Assembly (NCBI GenBank): GCA_034189125.1 | Contig: JAXHVB010000085.1 | Location: 1 to 49,419, forward strand | Source: UBA5862 sp002408105 | Lineage (GTDB): Bacteria > Pseudomonadota > Gammaproteobacteria > Pseudomonadales > UBA5862 | Reading direction: 5' to 3' | Length of the DNA: 49,419 bases | Shown: positions 41,017-49,419 of the stretch, piece by piece | Layout of the letters: the number at the start of each line of letters is the position of its first letter | Position numbering within the stretch: position 1 is the first letter of the stretch | Program-made: the position numbers and the translations under genes | Notes under the pieces: generated by a model | Told to the model about the DNA's origin: nothing | What the model saw: the letters and a program-made list of their open reading frames with translations, nothing else | Databases searched by the model: none

Positions 41017-42842
41017 CAGGGTGGCGGGTCGATTAAAAACGCGTCCAGCGTGGCGCGGGCAATGGGTGCGGCGACACTGCTGCCATGCTCGCCGTTCTCC
41101 ACGACGACCGCAACTGCGATCCGGGGAGATTCCACGGGGGCATAGGCAATGAACAGCGCGTGGTCGCGCTGGTGTTCGGCCAAGGCCGCAGAATCGTATT
41201 CGGCGTCCGCTGCGATGGACACCACCTGGGCCGTCCCGGTCTTGCCTGCGATGCGGTAGGGCGCGCCGGTCGAGATCAGCCGGGCGGTTCCCTTCGGGTC
41301 GTGGACCACGGCCTCCATCGCGGCCTGGACATAGTCCCAGGCCGCGGCGTCGACCGCGGCCACCTCTGTCGGGTGGGTCTCGGTCAGCGCCGTTGGCCGA
41401 ACCACATGGGGTTGCACCGGGCGGCCCCCGTTGGCCAGCATGGCCGTGGCAGCGGCCAGCTGGAGCGGAGTGACCGTGGTGTAGCCCTGCCCGATTCCCA
41501 CGATCACCGTCTCACCGGGGTACCAGGGCGCTCCCAGTTGGGTCCGTTTCCACTCGCGGGAGGGCAAAATCCCGGCGCGTTCGCCTGGCAGGTCGATCCC
41601 GGTCCGCCGGCCGAAACCGAAATCTGCCAGAAAGGGTGCGATCCGGTCGATGCCCAAGCGCACCGCCAACTCGTAATAATAGGTGTCGCACGATTCCACG
41701 ATGGCCTGCCGCAAATCCACGCTGCGGCCATGGCCGCCCCGCTTCCAATCGCGGTAGACGCGCTCCTGGTTTGGCAGTTGGTACCAGCCGGGGTCGTTCA
41801 TTCGGGTGGCGGGCGTGACTGCGCCGCTCGCCAATCCCGCTAAGCCGAGGAAGGGTTTCACCGTGGAACCTGGCGGATAGCGTCCACGCAAGGCCCGGTT
41901 GAACAGCGGCAGGTTGGGGTCGTCCCGCAGGCTGGCATAGCGGGTCCTACTGATGCCGCCGACGAACCAGTTGGCGTCAAAGGCTGGAGCACTCACCAGG
42001 GCGATCAGTGCGCCGCTGTGAACATCGAGCGCCACGACAGCGCCCCGCCAATCCCCCAGCGCTTCCGTGGCGGCGCGCTGTACCGCGAGGTCCAGGGTCA
42101 GGTTCAGGTCGTGGCCGGGGATGGGATCGGTCCGTTCCAGGACGGAAATGACGCGACCGCGGACGTCGGTTTCGACCTGTTCATACCCGACTTCGCCATG
42201 CAGGACGGACTCATACTGGCGTTCGACCCCGACTTTCCCGATGGTGTTGGTCGCCAGGTAATTCACCCGGTCGAGTTCGTTGATCTCGGCTTCGCTGATG
42301 CGGCCGACGTAGCCCAGCACGTGGGCGACCAAGGGCCCTTCCGGGTAGTCGCGTTGCAGTTTGGCTTGGACCTCGACCCCGGGAAGCTGCGGGCGGTTTG
42401 CGGCCAGGATGGCAATCTCCTTTTCGCTCAGCCGGGCCCGCAGTGGCACGGGCTCGAAGTTTCGCTGGCGCTTCGATTGCTGGTGGAACTGCTCGATTTC
42501 CTCGTCGCCGATGTCGATCAAGCGGGTCAGCAGCGCCAGGGTGGCATCGATGTCCGGGATGGATTCGCGGACCAGGGTGAGGGAAAAGCCAGGCTCGTTG
42601 CGGGCCAGAAGGCGCCCATCACGGTCGAAAATTAGCCCCCGGGTGGGAGCAACCGGTCGCAGGTGCACGCGATTGCGGTCCGATAGGGCCCGCAGCTGAT
42701 CGTGTTGACCGACCTGCAAATCCAGCAGCCGCCACAGCAGCAGCCCCGTTGCGCCCGCCAGCACCAGCAACGCCACCCACAGGCGCTGGTGCACCAGGCG
42801 GCGTTCGAGGGCGTGGTCTTTGATGGCGGCAGCTCGGCCCAT
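41016..42842 (-). CDS. mrdA: penicillin-binding protein 2 (elongation transpeptidase)
   Basis: The 608-residue class B PBP crosslinks new glycan in the Rod complex. It has an N-terminal membrane anchor (LWVALLVLAGATGLLLW), a pedestal domain (RGLIFDRDGRLLARN) and a transpeptidase domain with Ser326-Thr-Val-Lys329 (YPPGSTVKPF), ESCDTYYY (SxN-type) and AGKTGTAQV. The ATG at 42842 shares one base with the rlmH stop (TGATG); a longer in-frame start would read through rlmH. rodA follows with the same kind of overlap. Confidence 0.97.
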   Translation of the reverse strand: MGRAAAIKDHALERRLVHQRLWVALLVLAGATGLLLWRLLDLQVGQHDQLRALSDRNRVHLRPVAPTRGLIFDRDGRLLARNEPGFSLTLVRESIPDIDATLALLTRLIDIGDEEIEQFHQQSKRQRNFEPVPLRARLSEKEIAILAANRPQLPGVEVQAKLQRDYPEGPLVAHVLGYVGRISEAEINELDRVNYLATNTIGKVGVERQYESVLHGEVGYEQVETDVRGRVISVLERTDPIPGHDLNLTLDLAVQRAATEALGDWRGAVVALDVHSGALIALVSAPAFDANWFVGGISRTRYASLRDDPNLPLFNRALRGRYPPGSTVKPFLGLAGLASGAVTPATRMNDPGWYQLPNQERVYRDWKRGGHGRSVDLRQAIVESCDTYYYELAVRLGIDRIAPFLADFGFGRRTGIDLPGERAGILPSREWKRTQLGAPWYPGETVIVGIGQGYTTVTPLQLAAATAMLANGGRPVQPHVVRPTALTETHPTEVAAVDAAAWDYVQAAMEAVVHDPKGTARLISTGAPYRIAGKTGTAQVVSIAADAEYDSAALAEHQRDHALFIAYAPVESPRIAVAVVVENGEHGSSVAAPIARATLDAFLIDPPP

Positions 42843-43318
42843 CAGCGGCCACGGTGGTACGGGTGGTTGCGCAGCATGGAGTAGGCCCGGTAGAGCTGCT
42901 CGGTGACCAGAATGCGCACCAGTGGGTGTGGCAGGGTCAGGGGCGACAGCGACCAGCGCTCGCTGGCAAGGTCGGTGACTGCCGGATCCAGCCCTTCCGG
43001 TCCGCCGACGACAAACGCGCGCGGTTGCCCGTCCGCCTCCCACGCCTCGAGGCGGGCAGCCAGTTCGGCCGTGGTCCAGGCGCGCCCCTTGATCTCCAGG
43101 GTGACTGGACGCTCTCGGGGGCGCAGCGCTGCGCGAATGCGCTCGCCCTCAAGTGCTCGGGCGCGGGCGGCAGATCCGCCGCTCGCGCGCCCGGCAAGGG
43201 GCAGTTCGGTGCAGCTCCACTGGCAGAAAGCGCCCATGCGCTTGGCGTAATCTCGGTAGCCCGACTCCACCCAGGGCGGCATGCGCTGCCCCATACACAG
43301 CAGGCGCAGGTGCAACAC
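42842..43318 (-). CDS. rlmH: 23S rRNA pseudouridine-1915 N3-methyltransferase RlmH
   Basis: The 158-residue SPOUT methyltransferase starts MLHLRLLCMGQRMPPWVESG and has the knotted SAM site AFVVGGPEGLDPAV and the C-terminal LVRILVTEQLYRAYSMLRNH and PYHR. It methylates position 1915 of 23S rRNA on assembled 70S ribosomes. It lies six bases after rsfS. Confidence 0.97.
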   Translation of the reverse strand: MLHLRLLCMGQRMPPWVESGYRDYAKRMGAFCQWSCTELPLAGRASGGSAARARALEGERIRAALRPRERPVTLEIKGRAWTTAELAARLEAWEADGQPRAFVVGGPEGLDPAVTDLASERWSLSPLTLPHPLVRILVTEQLYRAYSMLRNHPYHRGR

Positions 43319-43324
43319 TGCAGG

Positions 43325-43669
43325 TCAGTCGGAGTGGGTTGGAGCCACGGGACTGCGCCACAGGCGCTCGAGGTCGAAGTGGTCCCGGGTGTCGGCGAGC
43401 ATGATGTGGGTGACCACATCGCCATGGTCGACCAATACCCACTCTCCCGTGTCCGTGCCTTCGACCCCGAGCGGCTGCAGGCCGGCGGCTTTGGTGGCGC
43501 CAAGCAGGTGGTCGGATAGGGCCTTGGCGTGGCGCGGTGAGGTCGCGGTGGCAATCACCATGAAGTCGGTGACATTGGTGAGGGTGGCCACCGGCAGACA
43601 GGTCACATCGGTGGCTTTGTGTTCCTCCAGGGTGTGCAAGACGAGGTCTCGCAATGACTCACTGTTCAT
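43325..43669 (-). CDS. rsfS: ribosomal silencing factor RsfS
   Basis: The 114-residue product has the RsfS signature: VLHTLEEHKATDVTCLPVAT, DFMVIATATSPRHAKALSDH, EGTDTGEWVLVDHGDVVTHI. It binds L14 and blocks subunit joining in starvation. ATG 43669 overlaps nadD by 11 bases. The pairing nadD-rsfS-rlmH is conserved across gammaproteobacteria. Confidence 0.97.
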   Translation of the reverse strand: MNSESLRDLVLHTLEEHKATDVTCLPVATLTNVTDFMVIATATSPRHAKALSDHLLGATKAAGLQPLGVEGTDTGEWVLVDHGDVVTHIMLADTRDHFDLERLWRSPVAPTHSD

Positions 43670-44363
43670 GGCTGCGCCTGGGGGCCTCCGGTGGGTTGGG
43701 TGTGTACAAGCCGAGTTCGAGAATGCGCTGCTCTACTGCAGCGGGCAGCAGGTACCGGGGTGAACGTCCGGCGGCGACTTGCGCTCGGATGTCGGTCGAT
43801 GAAATTTCCAGCAGCCGTGCTTCCAAGTGCAGCACATGGCCATGGTTTGTGGCCAGCAGGGCCTCGATTGAGGGCGCCTGGTGGGCCTGCTCCCACCGCG
43901 CAAGGCCAGGTGGCGGGGCCTGAACGCTGCCGGGTCGCTGCACCACCACCAGGTGGCCCAGATCCAGCAGCGTTTGCCAGCGGTGCCAGGACTCCAGGTG
44001 TCGATAGGCGTCTTGACCGAGCACCATCACCAGACAGGGTGCATCGCCAAATTCGTCTCGCAGCGAGGCGAGGGTGTCGATGCTGTAGGTGGGCCCCGGG
44101 CGCGACAGGTCTCGCTCGTCACACACCAAGGCGGATTGTCCTTCCAGGGCCGCGCGGAGCAGGCCCACACGAACCGGCGCGGGGCTGGCCGGTTCACCGC
44201 GGTGGTACGGGGATGCGCAAGGCACCAGGTGCATCCGGTCGAGCCCCAGGCGTTCGCGGACTTCATAGGCCATGCGCAGGTGCCCGAAGTGGACCGGGTC
44301 GAAGGTGCCGCCCAAAAACCCGATGCGCAGGGGGCGGGGGCTAGCGGCGGATTTGTCCGTCAC
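43659..44363 (-). CDS. nadD: nicotinate-nucleotide adenylyltransferase
   Basis: The enzyme makes deamido-NAD from nicotinate mononucleotide and ATP. RIGFLGGTFDPVHFGHLRMA holds the nucleotidyltransferase (H/T)xGH site; later SSTDIRAQVAAGRSPRYLLP is the ISSTxIR-type motif. The start is uncertain: GTG 44363 gives MTDKSAASP, TTG 44372 three more residues; both lie inside the end of proA, so translation is probably coupled. I chose GTG. Confidence 0.95.
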   Translation of the reverse strand: MTDKSAASPRPLRIGFLGGTFDPVHFGHLRMAYEVRERLGLDRMHLVPCASPYHRGEPASPAPVRVGLLRAALEGQSALVCDERDLSRPGPTYSIDTLASLRDEFGDAPCLVMVLGQDAYRHLESWHRWQTLLDLGHLVVVQRPGSVQAPPPGLARWEQAHQAPSIEALLATNHGHVLHLEARLLEISSTDIRAQVAAGRSPRYLLPAAVEQRILELGLYTPNPPEAPRRSHEQ

Positions 44364-45600
44364 CGAGCACAATGTACTTTTGGGTGGTCAGGCCCTCCAA
44401 GCCAACGGGGCCTCGCACGTGCAGCTTGTTGGTCGAGATGCCTATTTCGGCGCCGAGACCGTACTCGAACCCGTCTGCAAACCGGGTTGAAGCGTTGACC
44501 ATCACTGAGCTCGAGTCGACCGCGCGCAAAAACTGCCGCGCTTTTCCAAGGTGCTCGGTGACGATGGCGTCGGTGTGGCCCGAGCCCCAGTGGTTGATGT
44601 GGTCGATGGCGGCATTGATGCCATCGACCACACGGATCGACAGCACCGGCGCCAGGTATTCGGTCGCCCAGTCCGCCTCTGTGGCAGGCTGACAGTCGAC
44701 GAGGTCACGGGTGGCGGGGCAGCCCCGCAATTCAACGCCGTGGTCAAGGTAGGCTTGCGCGAGGGGGGGCAGCAGCTCAGCGGCACGGGTCCGCGCGATC
44801 AAGAGTGTTTCCATCGCGTTGCACACCCCGTACCTGTGGGTTTTTGCATTCACTGCAATGGCGATGGCCTTGTCTGGGTCTGCGTCGTCGTCGATGTACA
44901 GGTGGCAGATCCCGTCGAGGTGTTTGATGACTGGTACCCGCGCCTCGCGGGCAATGCGTTCGATCAGGCCTTTTCCGCCCCGGGGGATGACCACGTCGAT
45001 CTGGTCCTGCATGGTGATCAGATGACCGACGGCTGCGCGGTCGGTGGTACCGATGACCTGTACCGCATCCTCGGGGAGGCCAGCACTTTTCAGGCCATGG
45101 GTGATGGCGCTGGCGATGGCGCTGTTGGAGTGGAAGGCTTCCGAGCCGCCCCGCAACACCGCAGCGTTGCCGGACTTCAGGCACAGGCTCGCAGCGTCAG
45201 CGGTGACGTTGGGTCTTGATTCGTAAATGATGCCGATGACGCCCAGAGGAACCCGCATGCGGCCGAGTTGAATGCCGCTCGGCAGGGTACGCATGCCGTC
45301 GATGGCACCAACCGGGTCATCAAGGGCTGCAACCTGTTGCAGCCCTGCCACCATTGCATCGATGCGGTCCTCGTCCAGGGCAAGGCGGTCGAGCAGCGCC
45401 GGATCAATCCCTTTGGCGCGCCCGGCCTCGAGGTCGCGGGCGTTGGCGGCGAGCAGTGCTTCCCGCTCGGTGAGGAGCCGCTCGGCCATGGCCAGCAGGG
45501 CGCTGTTCTTCGCTGCTGTCGAGGCGTCGCTGAGGCTGCGGGCGGCTTGGCGTGCTCTGGCGCCAAGGTCTCGCATGTATGCTTCGATGGATTGGGTCAT
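44341..45600 (-). CDS. proA: gamma-glutamyl phosphate reductase
   Basis: The 419-residue aldehyde-dehydrogenase-fold enzyme reduces glutamyl phosphate in proline synthesis, next after ProB. Motifs include PLGVIGIIYESRPNVTADAA, RGGSEAFHSN, GGKGLIERI, the catalytic Cys in YGVCNAMETLL, and NASTRFADGFEYGLGAEIGI. ATG 45600 gives the standard start MTQSIEAYMRDLGARARQAA. It heads the long minus-strand operon that runs down to lipA, an order shared with Pseudomonas. Confidence 0.97.
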   Translation of the reverse strand: MTQSIEAYMRDLGARARQAARSLSDASTAAKNSALLAMAERLLTEREALLAANARDLEAGRAKGIDPALLDRLALDEDRIDAMVAGLQQVAALDDPVGAIDGMRTLPSGIQLGRMRVPLGVIGIIYESRPNVTADAASLCLKSGNAAVLRGGSEAFHSNSAIASAITHGLKSAGLPEDAVQVIGTTDRAAVGHLITMQDQIDVVIPRGGKGLIERIAREARVPVIKHLDGICHLYIDDDADPDKAIAIAVNAKTHRYGVCNAMETLLIARTRAAELLPPLAQAYLDHGVELRGCPATRDLVDCQPATEADWATEYLAPVLSIRVVDGINAAIDHINHWGSGHTDAIVTEHLGKARQFLRAVDSSSVMVNASTRFADGFEYGLGAEIGISTNKLHVRGPVGLEGLTTQKYIVLGDGQIRR

Positions 45601-45742
45601 CTCGAACGCTGGCTGGGGTCGGGTGGGTCGCGGCGGCGTCGTCCATCGCGAAAGTCGGTATTGTACCCGAGACAGTCGCGCCTGCGCTGACTCAGCGTCT
45701 CGGCGATAGAATGTCGGACCCACCCCCAAGCCTGTTGCAAGG

Positions 45743-47098
45743 ATTTTCCCGATCGAAGCCTATCTGCAATACCTCGCCACCCACCCTTTTTGGGTTGCTG
45801 CCTCGATCCTGGTAATTTCCCTGGCTGAATCCTTGGCGGTGGTGGGGATCTTCGTTCCCGGCGTGGTGCTTTTGTTTGGTGTCACCGCCGTTGCCGGCAG
45901 TGGCGTTCTGGGTCCGTGGACCACCTTGGCTGTGGGCTTCGTTGGCGCGGTCATCGGCGATGCCTTGAGTTACTGGATCGGCCGTTACCTGCATGACGAT
46001 GTCCGTCGGTTGGGGCCTTTCGCGCGCCACCCGCAATGGATTGACAACGGCGAGCGATTCTTCGAGCGCCACGGCGGAAAGAGCATTTTTCTGGGCCGGT
46101 TCGTTGGCCCCATTCGCCCGTTCATTCCAATGGTCGCGGGCATGCTGGACATGTCCTGGCGCCGTTTTTTGTTCACCAACCTAATCTCGGCGTTGGTGTG
46201 GGCGCCAGCCTACCTGCTGCCGGGGTACTTACTGGGAGCTTCGCTGCGCCTCGAGGCAGACGCCATGACCCGCCTGCTGCAGTTGGCTGGGGGAGCACTG
46301 CTCGGTGGATGGATGGCGCTGTGGTTGCTGCGTCAGGCGCACCTGTGGCTGAGTCCAGGGGGGGGTGGGTATGCGTGGGTGCAGCGACGCGCATCGCGCT
46401 TTCCCATGTGCACGGCGCTGTGGCGGGCCGCTGGCTGGCGCAATGACCCAGCTGGTTTTCCCCTCGCCGGGCTCGTGCTCGCGGGGGTGCTTCTGGTCGG
46501 GGCTGTGCTTGCCCTGGTTGCCAACCGATTTGCTTTTACTCCGGTACCGGTTTGGCTGAATGCGACTGACGCACCCGGTGTCGACCCGTTTCTGAGCGTC
46601 CTCGCTGCGGGTGCAACGCCCATTGGTTGGCAGGCGGCCTTGGTGTGGACGGCGTTGGTGCTGGCGCTGCGCGGAGCAACAACCGCTGCCGGCATCTCAG
46701 TGGTCTTGGTGCTCGGGATCGGGCTCGCGCACTGGTTATTGGGTGCCAATCCCTTGCTCTTGGTGACGCTGGGTTTGGGCTGGATGGGCTACCTCGGAGC
46801 CCAGAGGTTGTGGGTCGGTGACCGTTGGATGGTGTACAGCGGGGTTGCCGCCGGGCTCACCGCAATGGGCGTGGCGCGGCTGTATCTGGACAACCAGGAT
46901 TGGGCCCATGGCGCAGTCATGACTCTGGGCGGTTTGCTGGTGGTGCAGGTTCTGGTGCTGTGGCACCACTCCAGGCACCTCGAGCTGCACCCAGGGAGTG
47001 GACTGAAACGACAGGATTGGGTTTGGCTGGGCGGCGTTGTTGTTTGCACCGGCCTCGGGGCTTTGGCGGCGATACTGGGCATGGTGACCCATACTTAG
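45743..47098 (+). CDS. DedA-family membrane protein with degenerate PAP2-like C-terminal domain
   Basis: The first about 200 residues are DedA: LAESLAVVGIFVPGVVLLFG, GDALSYWIGRYL, FFERHGGKSIFLGRFVGPIRPFIP (split here as FFERHGGKSIF, LGRFVGPIRPF) and FVGAVIGDA, typical of lipid-carrier flippases of the DedA superfamily. The remaining 250 residues have about seven membrane segments; GVARLYLDNQDWAHGAVMTL mirrors the SRLYLGxHWxSD element of PAP2 phosphatases but lacks its His, and no PSGH or KxxxxxxRP remains. The frame is open only after a stop at 45707-45709 and has no ATG before the DedA core; ATT at 45743 (MFPIEAYLQ) is my best start, TTG 45833 would cut into the domain. Confidence 0.8.
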   Translation: MFPIEAYLQYLATHPFWVAASILVISLAESLAVVGIFVPGVVLLFGVTAVAGSGVLGPWTTLAVGFVGAVIGDALSYWIGRYLHDDVRRLGPFARHPQWIDNGERFFERHGGKSIFLGRFVGPIRPFIPMVAGMLDMSWRRFLFTNLISALVWAPAYLLPGYLLGASLRLEADAMTRLLQLAGGALLGGWMALWLLRQAHLWLSPGGGGYAWVQRRASRFPMCTALWRAAGWRNDPAGFPLAGLVLAGVLLVGAVLALVANRFAFTPVPVWLNATDAPGVDPFLSVLAAGATPIGWQAALVWTALVLALRGATTAAGISVVLVLGIGLAHWLLGANPLLLVTLGLGWMGYLGAQRLWVGDRWMVYSGVAAGLTAMGVARLYLDNQDWAHGAVMTLGGLLVVQVLVLWHHSRHLELHPGSGLKRQDWVWLGGVVVCTGLGALAAILGMVTHT

Positions 47099-47159
47099 AG
47101 GGACTGGCGTCTGGCAGATCGCGACGCCTCAAGCGCCTCAGCCACTGAATCACCAAGCC

Positions 47160-48713
47160 ATGAATCCCTTTGTCGTCGCTCTGCTGTTCATCCTCAACAT
47201 CAGCCTATTGCTGTTGGTTGCGCTTGTCCTGTGCCTGTTGCAGATGCGACGCCTGCGCCAGGCGCTGACGGCTCGCCGGTCGAAAACCCGCGTGCGAGCT
47301 GAGGCTTCCGCTGCGGTTTGGCGAGAGCAGCTTGAGGAAGAAATGGCGACCACCAAACAGGAATTGCGGCGCCTGCAGGCTGCGCCGGAGGCGACGGTTG
47401 ATATGTCGGAGAAGGTGCTTCAGCTGCGCCTCGTGTACCTGCGCGCAGAACTCAACCGGGCGGCGGCGGGCAGCGATGCGGCAGCTTGGGAGCGGCTGCA
47501 CCGTGACCTTGGCGGCTTCCTCACGGCTGCGCTTCGCCGCGAGGATGTTGAGCAAGCCTGCGCTGAAGTAGCGCTGCTGCGTGGGCAACTGGCAACCGAG
47601 CGGACGCGGGTTTCCAATCTTGAAACTTTTCGCAACCGGTTTCTCAGCATGCAGGAGCGTTGGAAAGCCGCCAAACTGGAATCCCTGGACTACTACCGCA
47701 AACTCAACGCTTTGACCGAAGCGGGCGAGATCAGCGGTGAGGGCGCGGCGCTGATTCAAGACCTCGGCCAGGTCAACCAGTCGGTCGATGCAATGATGAG
47801 CGCGCTACCGGCGCCAAAGGCGGACACCGCGGCCATTTCGTATGAGGAACTGGAACAACTTCAGCGGGCGTTGGATGCGAAGGAAGCCGAAGTATTGCAC
47901 CAAGAGCAACGCCTGACGGAACTTTCGTCGTTGCGCGCCGACTTGGAGCGCGTGACCGACAGCCTAAGGCGCCAGATCGAAGAAGCCAATCAGCGCTCGG
48001 CGGTGCTGCAGGCGCTGTTGAGCGAGGCCCAGGAAAAGGTCGCGGAAAACGCCTCTCTCCAGGCGATGGTGACGCGCTTCACCACTGAGACCCGAGACCT
48101 GATGGTGTGTCTGCAAACCCTCGAAAACGAGAATGGCGAGTTGCGGTCTGCCTTGCAGCAGGCGCAGCGAATGTCCCCGGCTTCTGTAGGCGAGCGTCTA
48201 AGCGCGGCGCAAGAGGTCGCTCGTTTGGCCGAATTGGAACAGCGTTTTCTGGCGGTCGACGGGGTCAACAACTGGTTGATCGACGAGGTCGACGCCTTGG
48301 CTCGGTCGTTACGGGCCACAGAGCCACGCCTTGCGGCGCGTCTTGCGGCGCTGTGTGACCAGGCCCTTGCAGAGGGGGCGGCACCTGATGGCCCTGGCCA
48401 CTCGGAGGCGGCAGGTGCCTCAGGTGCAGGGTCGTCACTCCTCAATGACCTCCGGGCACGCGTCCAAGACCCCGAGCTGGTCGCTGACCTGGAGCGCGAA
48501 ATAACCAACCTGCGCCAACGCGTGCAGGCGACGCATCTGGCGCTGGAGACGGAGCGGGCGGCGGCAGCGCGCGCAGCCACAGAGCATGAAGCCACACAAC
48601 AGGAGGTGGAACAGCTCGTCGCCCAGTTTACGGCAGAAAGCAAAGACATGATGGCGGTCATCCATCGGCTCGAAGCGGAAAATGCCGAATTGCAGCACGA
48701 CCGCTCAGCCTGA
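47160..48713 (+). CDS. membrane-anchored coiled-coil protein of unknown function
   Basis: The 517-residue product has one N-terminal membrane helix (residues 4-28, VVALLFILNISLLLLVALVL) and is then almost entirely heptad-rich coiled coil with high Glu, Gln, Arg, Leu and Ala. Two related segments recur: MVTRFTTETRDLMVCLQTLE with NENGELR (about 302-328) and LVAQFTAESKDMMAVIHRLE with AENAELQ near the C-terminus. A Gly/Ser/Pro-rich break lies around residues 405-425. I recognise no enzymatic domain; a scaffold or spacing role at the inner membrane is inference. ATG 47160 is 61 bases after the DedA-type gene. Its end overlaps the convergent deacetylase gene by nine bases. Confidence 0.8.
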   Translation: MNPFVVALLFILNISLLLLVALVLCLLQMRRLRQALTARRSKTRVRAEASAAVWREQLEEEMATTKQELRRLQAAPEATVDMSEKVLQLRLVYLRAELNRAAAGSDAAAWERLHRDLGGFLTAALRREDVEQACAEVALLRGQLATERTRVSNLETFRNRFLSMQERWKAAKLESLDYYRKLNALTEAGEISGEGAALIQDLGQVNQSVDAMMSALPAPKADTAAISYEELEQLQRALDAKEAEVLHQEQRLTELSSLRADLERVTDSLRRQIEEANQRSAVLQALLSEAQEKVAENASLQAMVTRFTTETRDLMVCLQTLENENGELRSALQQAQRMSPASVGERLSAAQEVARLAELEQRFLAVDGVNNWLIDEVDALARSLRATEPRLAARLAALCDQALAEGAAPDGPGHSEAAGASGAGSSLLNDLRARVQDPELVADLEREITNLRQRVQATHLALETERAAAARAATEHEATQQEVEQLVAQFTAESKDMMAVIHRLEAENAELQHDRSA

Positions 48714-49419
48714 TTGCGCCGAGTGGGCGGACGCCAGCTCGGGATAGCGCAAGCGCCTCTGCGGCTTGGCGATCGCGGTGCGCAATTCTTCATTGAGTGC
48801 CAGTCCGAGGTCGTGGGGGTGGATGCCGATCCGCAACGGCCTGTGAGGGCCCCAGGCCCACTGGTTGATGCGGTTGAACCCGCGCAAAAACCAGGTGTCG
48901 GGTCTGCGTTTGGCTTCAAAACCCAGTAAGGGCAAGGACCAAAAGCGCGCTGTTTGCGCGTCGTAGACTCCCCGCAGGTATTCATAGTAGCGAAACGGCA
49001 GCCTGTGCAGTGCCCGTCGGGGCACTGTCCCCATCGCCCATGCGGGTGGCACATAGAGTTGCGGCGGCTCAAGCCCTTGAGCTTCAAACCAGTGGTGACA
49101 CCGGCGCATCAAAGCCATTGCACTGCTCGACTCCATCGCCAGGTGTTCGGCGCAGTCTGCCGAGAGCAACTTCGAATGGACCTGGTGGTACAGCCCTGAG
49201 ATCCGATCGGCTCGGTGGCTCCAACCGTGTCCCGCGAGCGGGTGGCCAGCGTTCTGCCAGCGGCGCAACTGGTCAATGCCGGCGCTGCTCCAGCCGCGCC
49301 CGGGCACCACCAGCAGGGTGACCGGGCCCGCACCGGTAGCGTGTAGAAGGTCCATCAGCTCATCCACCTGCGGCAATGTTTCTTCCATGACGTCGTGGAT
49401 TGACACCAACACGGGTCGG
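48705..49419 (-). CDS. DUF2334-type polysaccharide deacetylase, 5' end outside window
   Basis: The frame runs to the window edge (RPVLVSIHDVMEETLPQVDE), so the true start may lie beyond 49419. SIHDV (Asp of the first metal motif), GPVTLLVVPG, GHGWSHRA (metal-binding HxxxH-like site) and RIGIHPHDL match the DUF2334 branch of the NodB-fold deacetylases, which remove acetyl groups from surface glycans. The C-terminus lies nine bases inside the coiled-coil gene. Substrate unknown. Confidence 0.8.
   Translation of the reverse strand, partial: RPVLVSIHDVMEETLPQVDELMDLLHATGAGPVTLLVVPGRGWSSAGIDQLRRWQNAGHPLAGHGWSHRADRISGLYHQVHSKLLSADCAEHLAMESSSAMALMRRCHHWFEAQGLEPPQLYVPPAWAMGTVPRRALHRLPFRYYEYLRGVYDAQTARFWSLPLLGFEAKRRPDTWFLRGFNRINQWAWGPHRPLRIGIHPHDLGLALNEELRTAIAKPQRRLRYPELASAHSAQSG

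Noticed and set aside
47990..49087. 365-codon open frame on the minus strand
   Set aside because: It is Ser/Arg-rich antisense of the coiled-coil gene and crosses the real deacetylase gene in another frame.

Overview
This 49.4-kb window looks like a gammaproteobacterial chromosome. About 45 kb is dense, GC-rich, conserved housekeeping sequence. The gene order ispB / rplU-rpmA-obgE-proB / rpsT / murJ / ribF-ileS-lspA-fkpB-ispH-fimT, and the block proA-nadD-rsfS-rlmH-mrdA-rodA-mltB-rlpA-dacA-ybeD-lipB-lipA, is the arrangement known from Pseudomonas and its relatives. I cannot name a genus from the sequence alone.

Region 1 (1-4533) differs from the rest. It is visibly AT-richer and partly decayed. 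It holds the 3' end of an Rhs gene with a small overlapping membrane gene, two broken REP-associated (Y1/HUH) transposase genes separated by exact 25-bp repeats, an Rhs scrap joined to an IS3-type transposase remnant, an exosortase-like membrane protease with a coupled membrane partner, and about 0.7 kb with no convincing gene. It lies against the 3' end of a tRNA-Pro gene, a common integration site, so I read it as an eroded horizontally acquired region.

Region 2 (4534-18608) is core: tRNA-Pro, isoprenoid synthesis (ispB, ispH), ribosomal proteins (L21, L27, S20), ribosome-assembly GTPase ObgE, proline synthesis (proB), an MFE-2-like dehydrogenase, lipid II flippase MurJ, RibF, IleRS, LspA, an FKBP isomerase, and one type IV minor pilin.

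Region 3 (18657-34766) is more variable. It contains a CPA-type antiporter with a regulatory Rossmann domain and a coupled membrane protein, hemN behind an FNR-like site, an AcoX/NAD-kinase-like protein, a DEDD exonuclease, and then a sulfur-rich stretch (metY, cysZ, two YeeE/YedE half-channels, a persulfide-dioxygenase-like hydrolase). A perfect-arm palindrome sits upstream of the hydrolase. Next come a secreted 5'-nucleotidase-like protein with a VPVPA-type exosortase sorting tail, a peptidoglycan-binding secreted protein and a probable hot-dog thioesterase.

Region 4 (34770-45600, minus strand) is one long, tightly overlapping operon for cell-wall elongation (PBP2, RodA, MltB, RlpA, DacA), ribosome maturation (RlmH, RsfS), NAD synthesis (NadD), proline (ProA) and lipoate (LipB, LipA, YbeD).

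Region 5 (45743-49419) has a DedA protein fused to a decayed PAP2-like domain, a membrane-anchored coiled-coil protein with an internal repeat, and the start-truncated gene of a DUF2334-type polysaccharide deacetylase.

The points most worth a second look are the sulfide-type operon with its palindrome, the exosortase pair together with a sorted nucleotidase whose metal-site residues are altered, the Rhs tip with its overlapping membrane gene, the two RAYT half-genes, and the DedA-PAP2 fusion.
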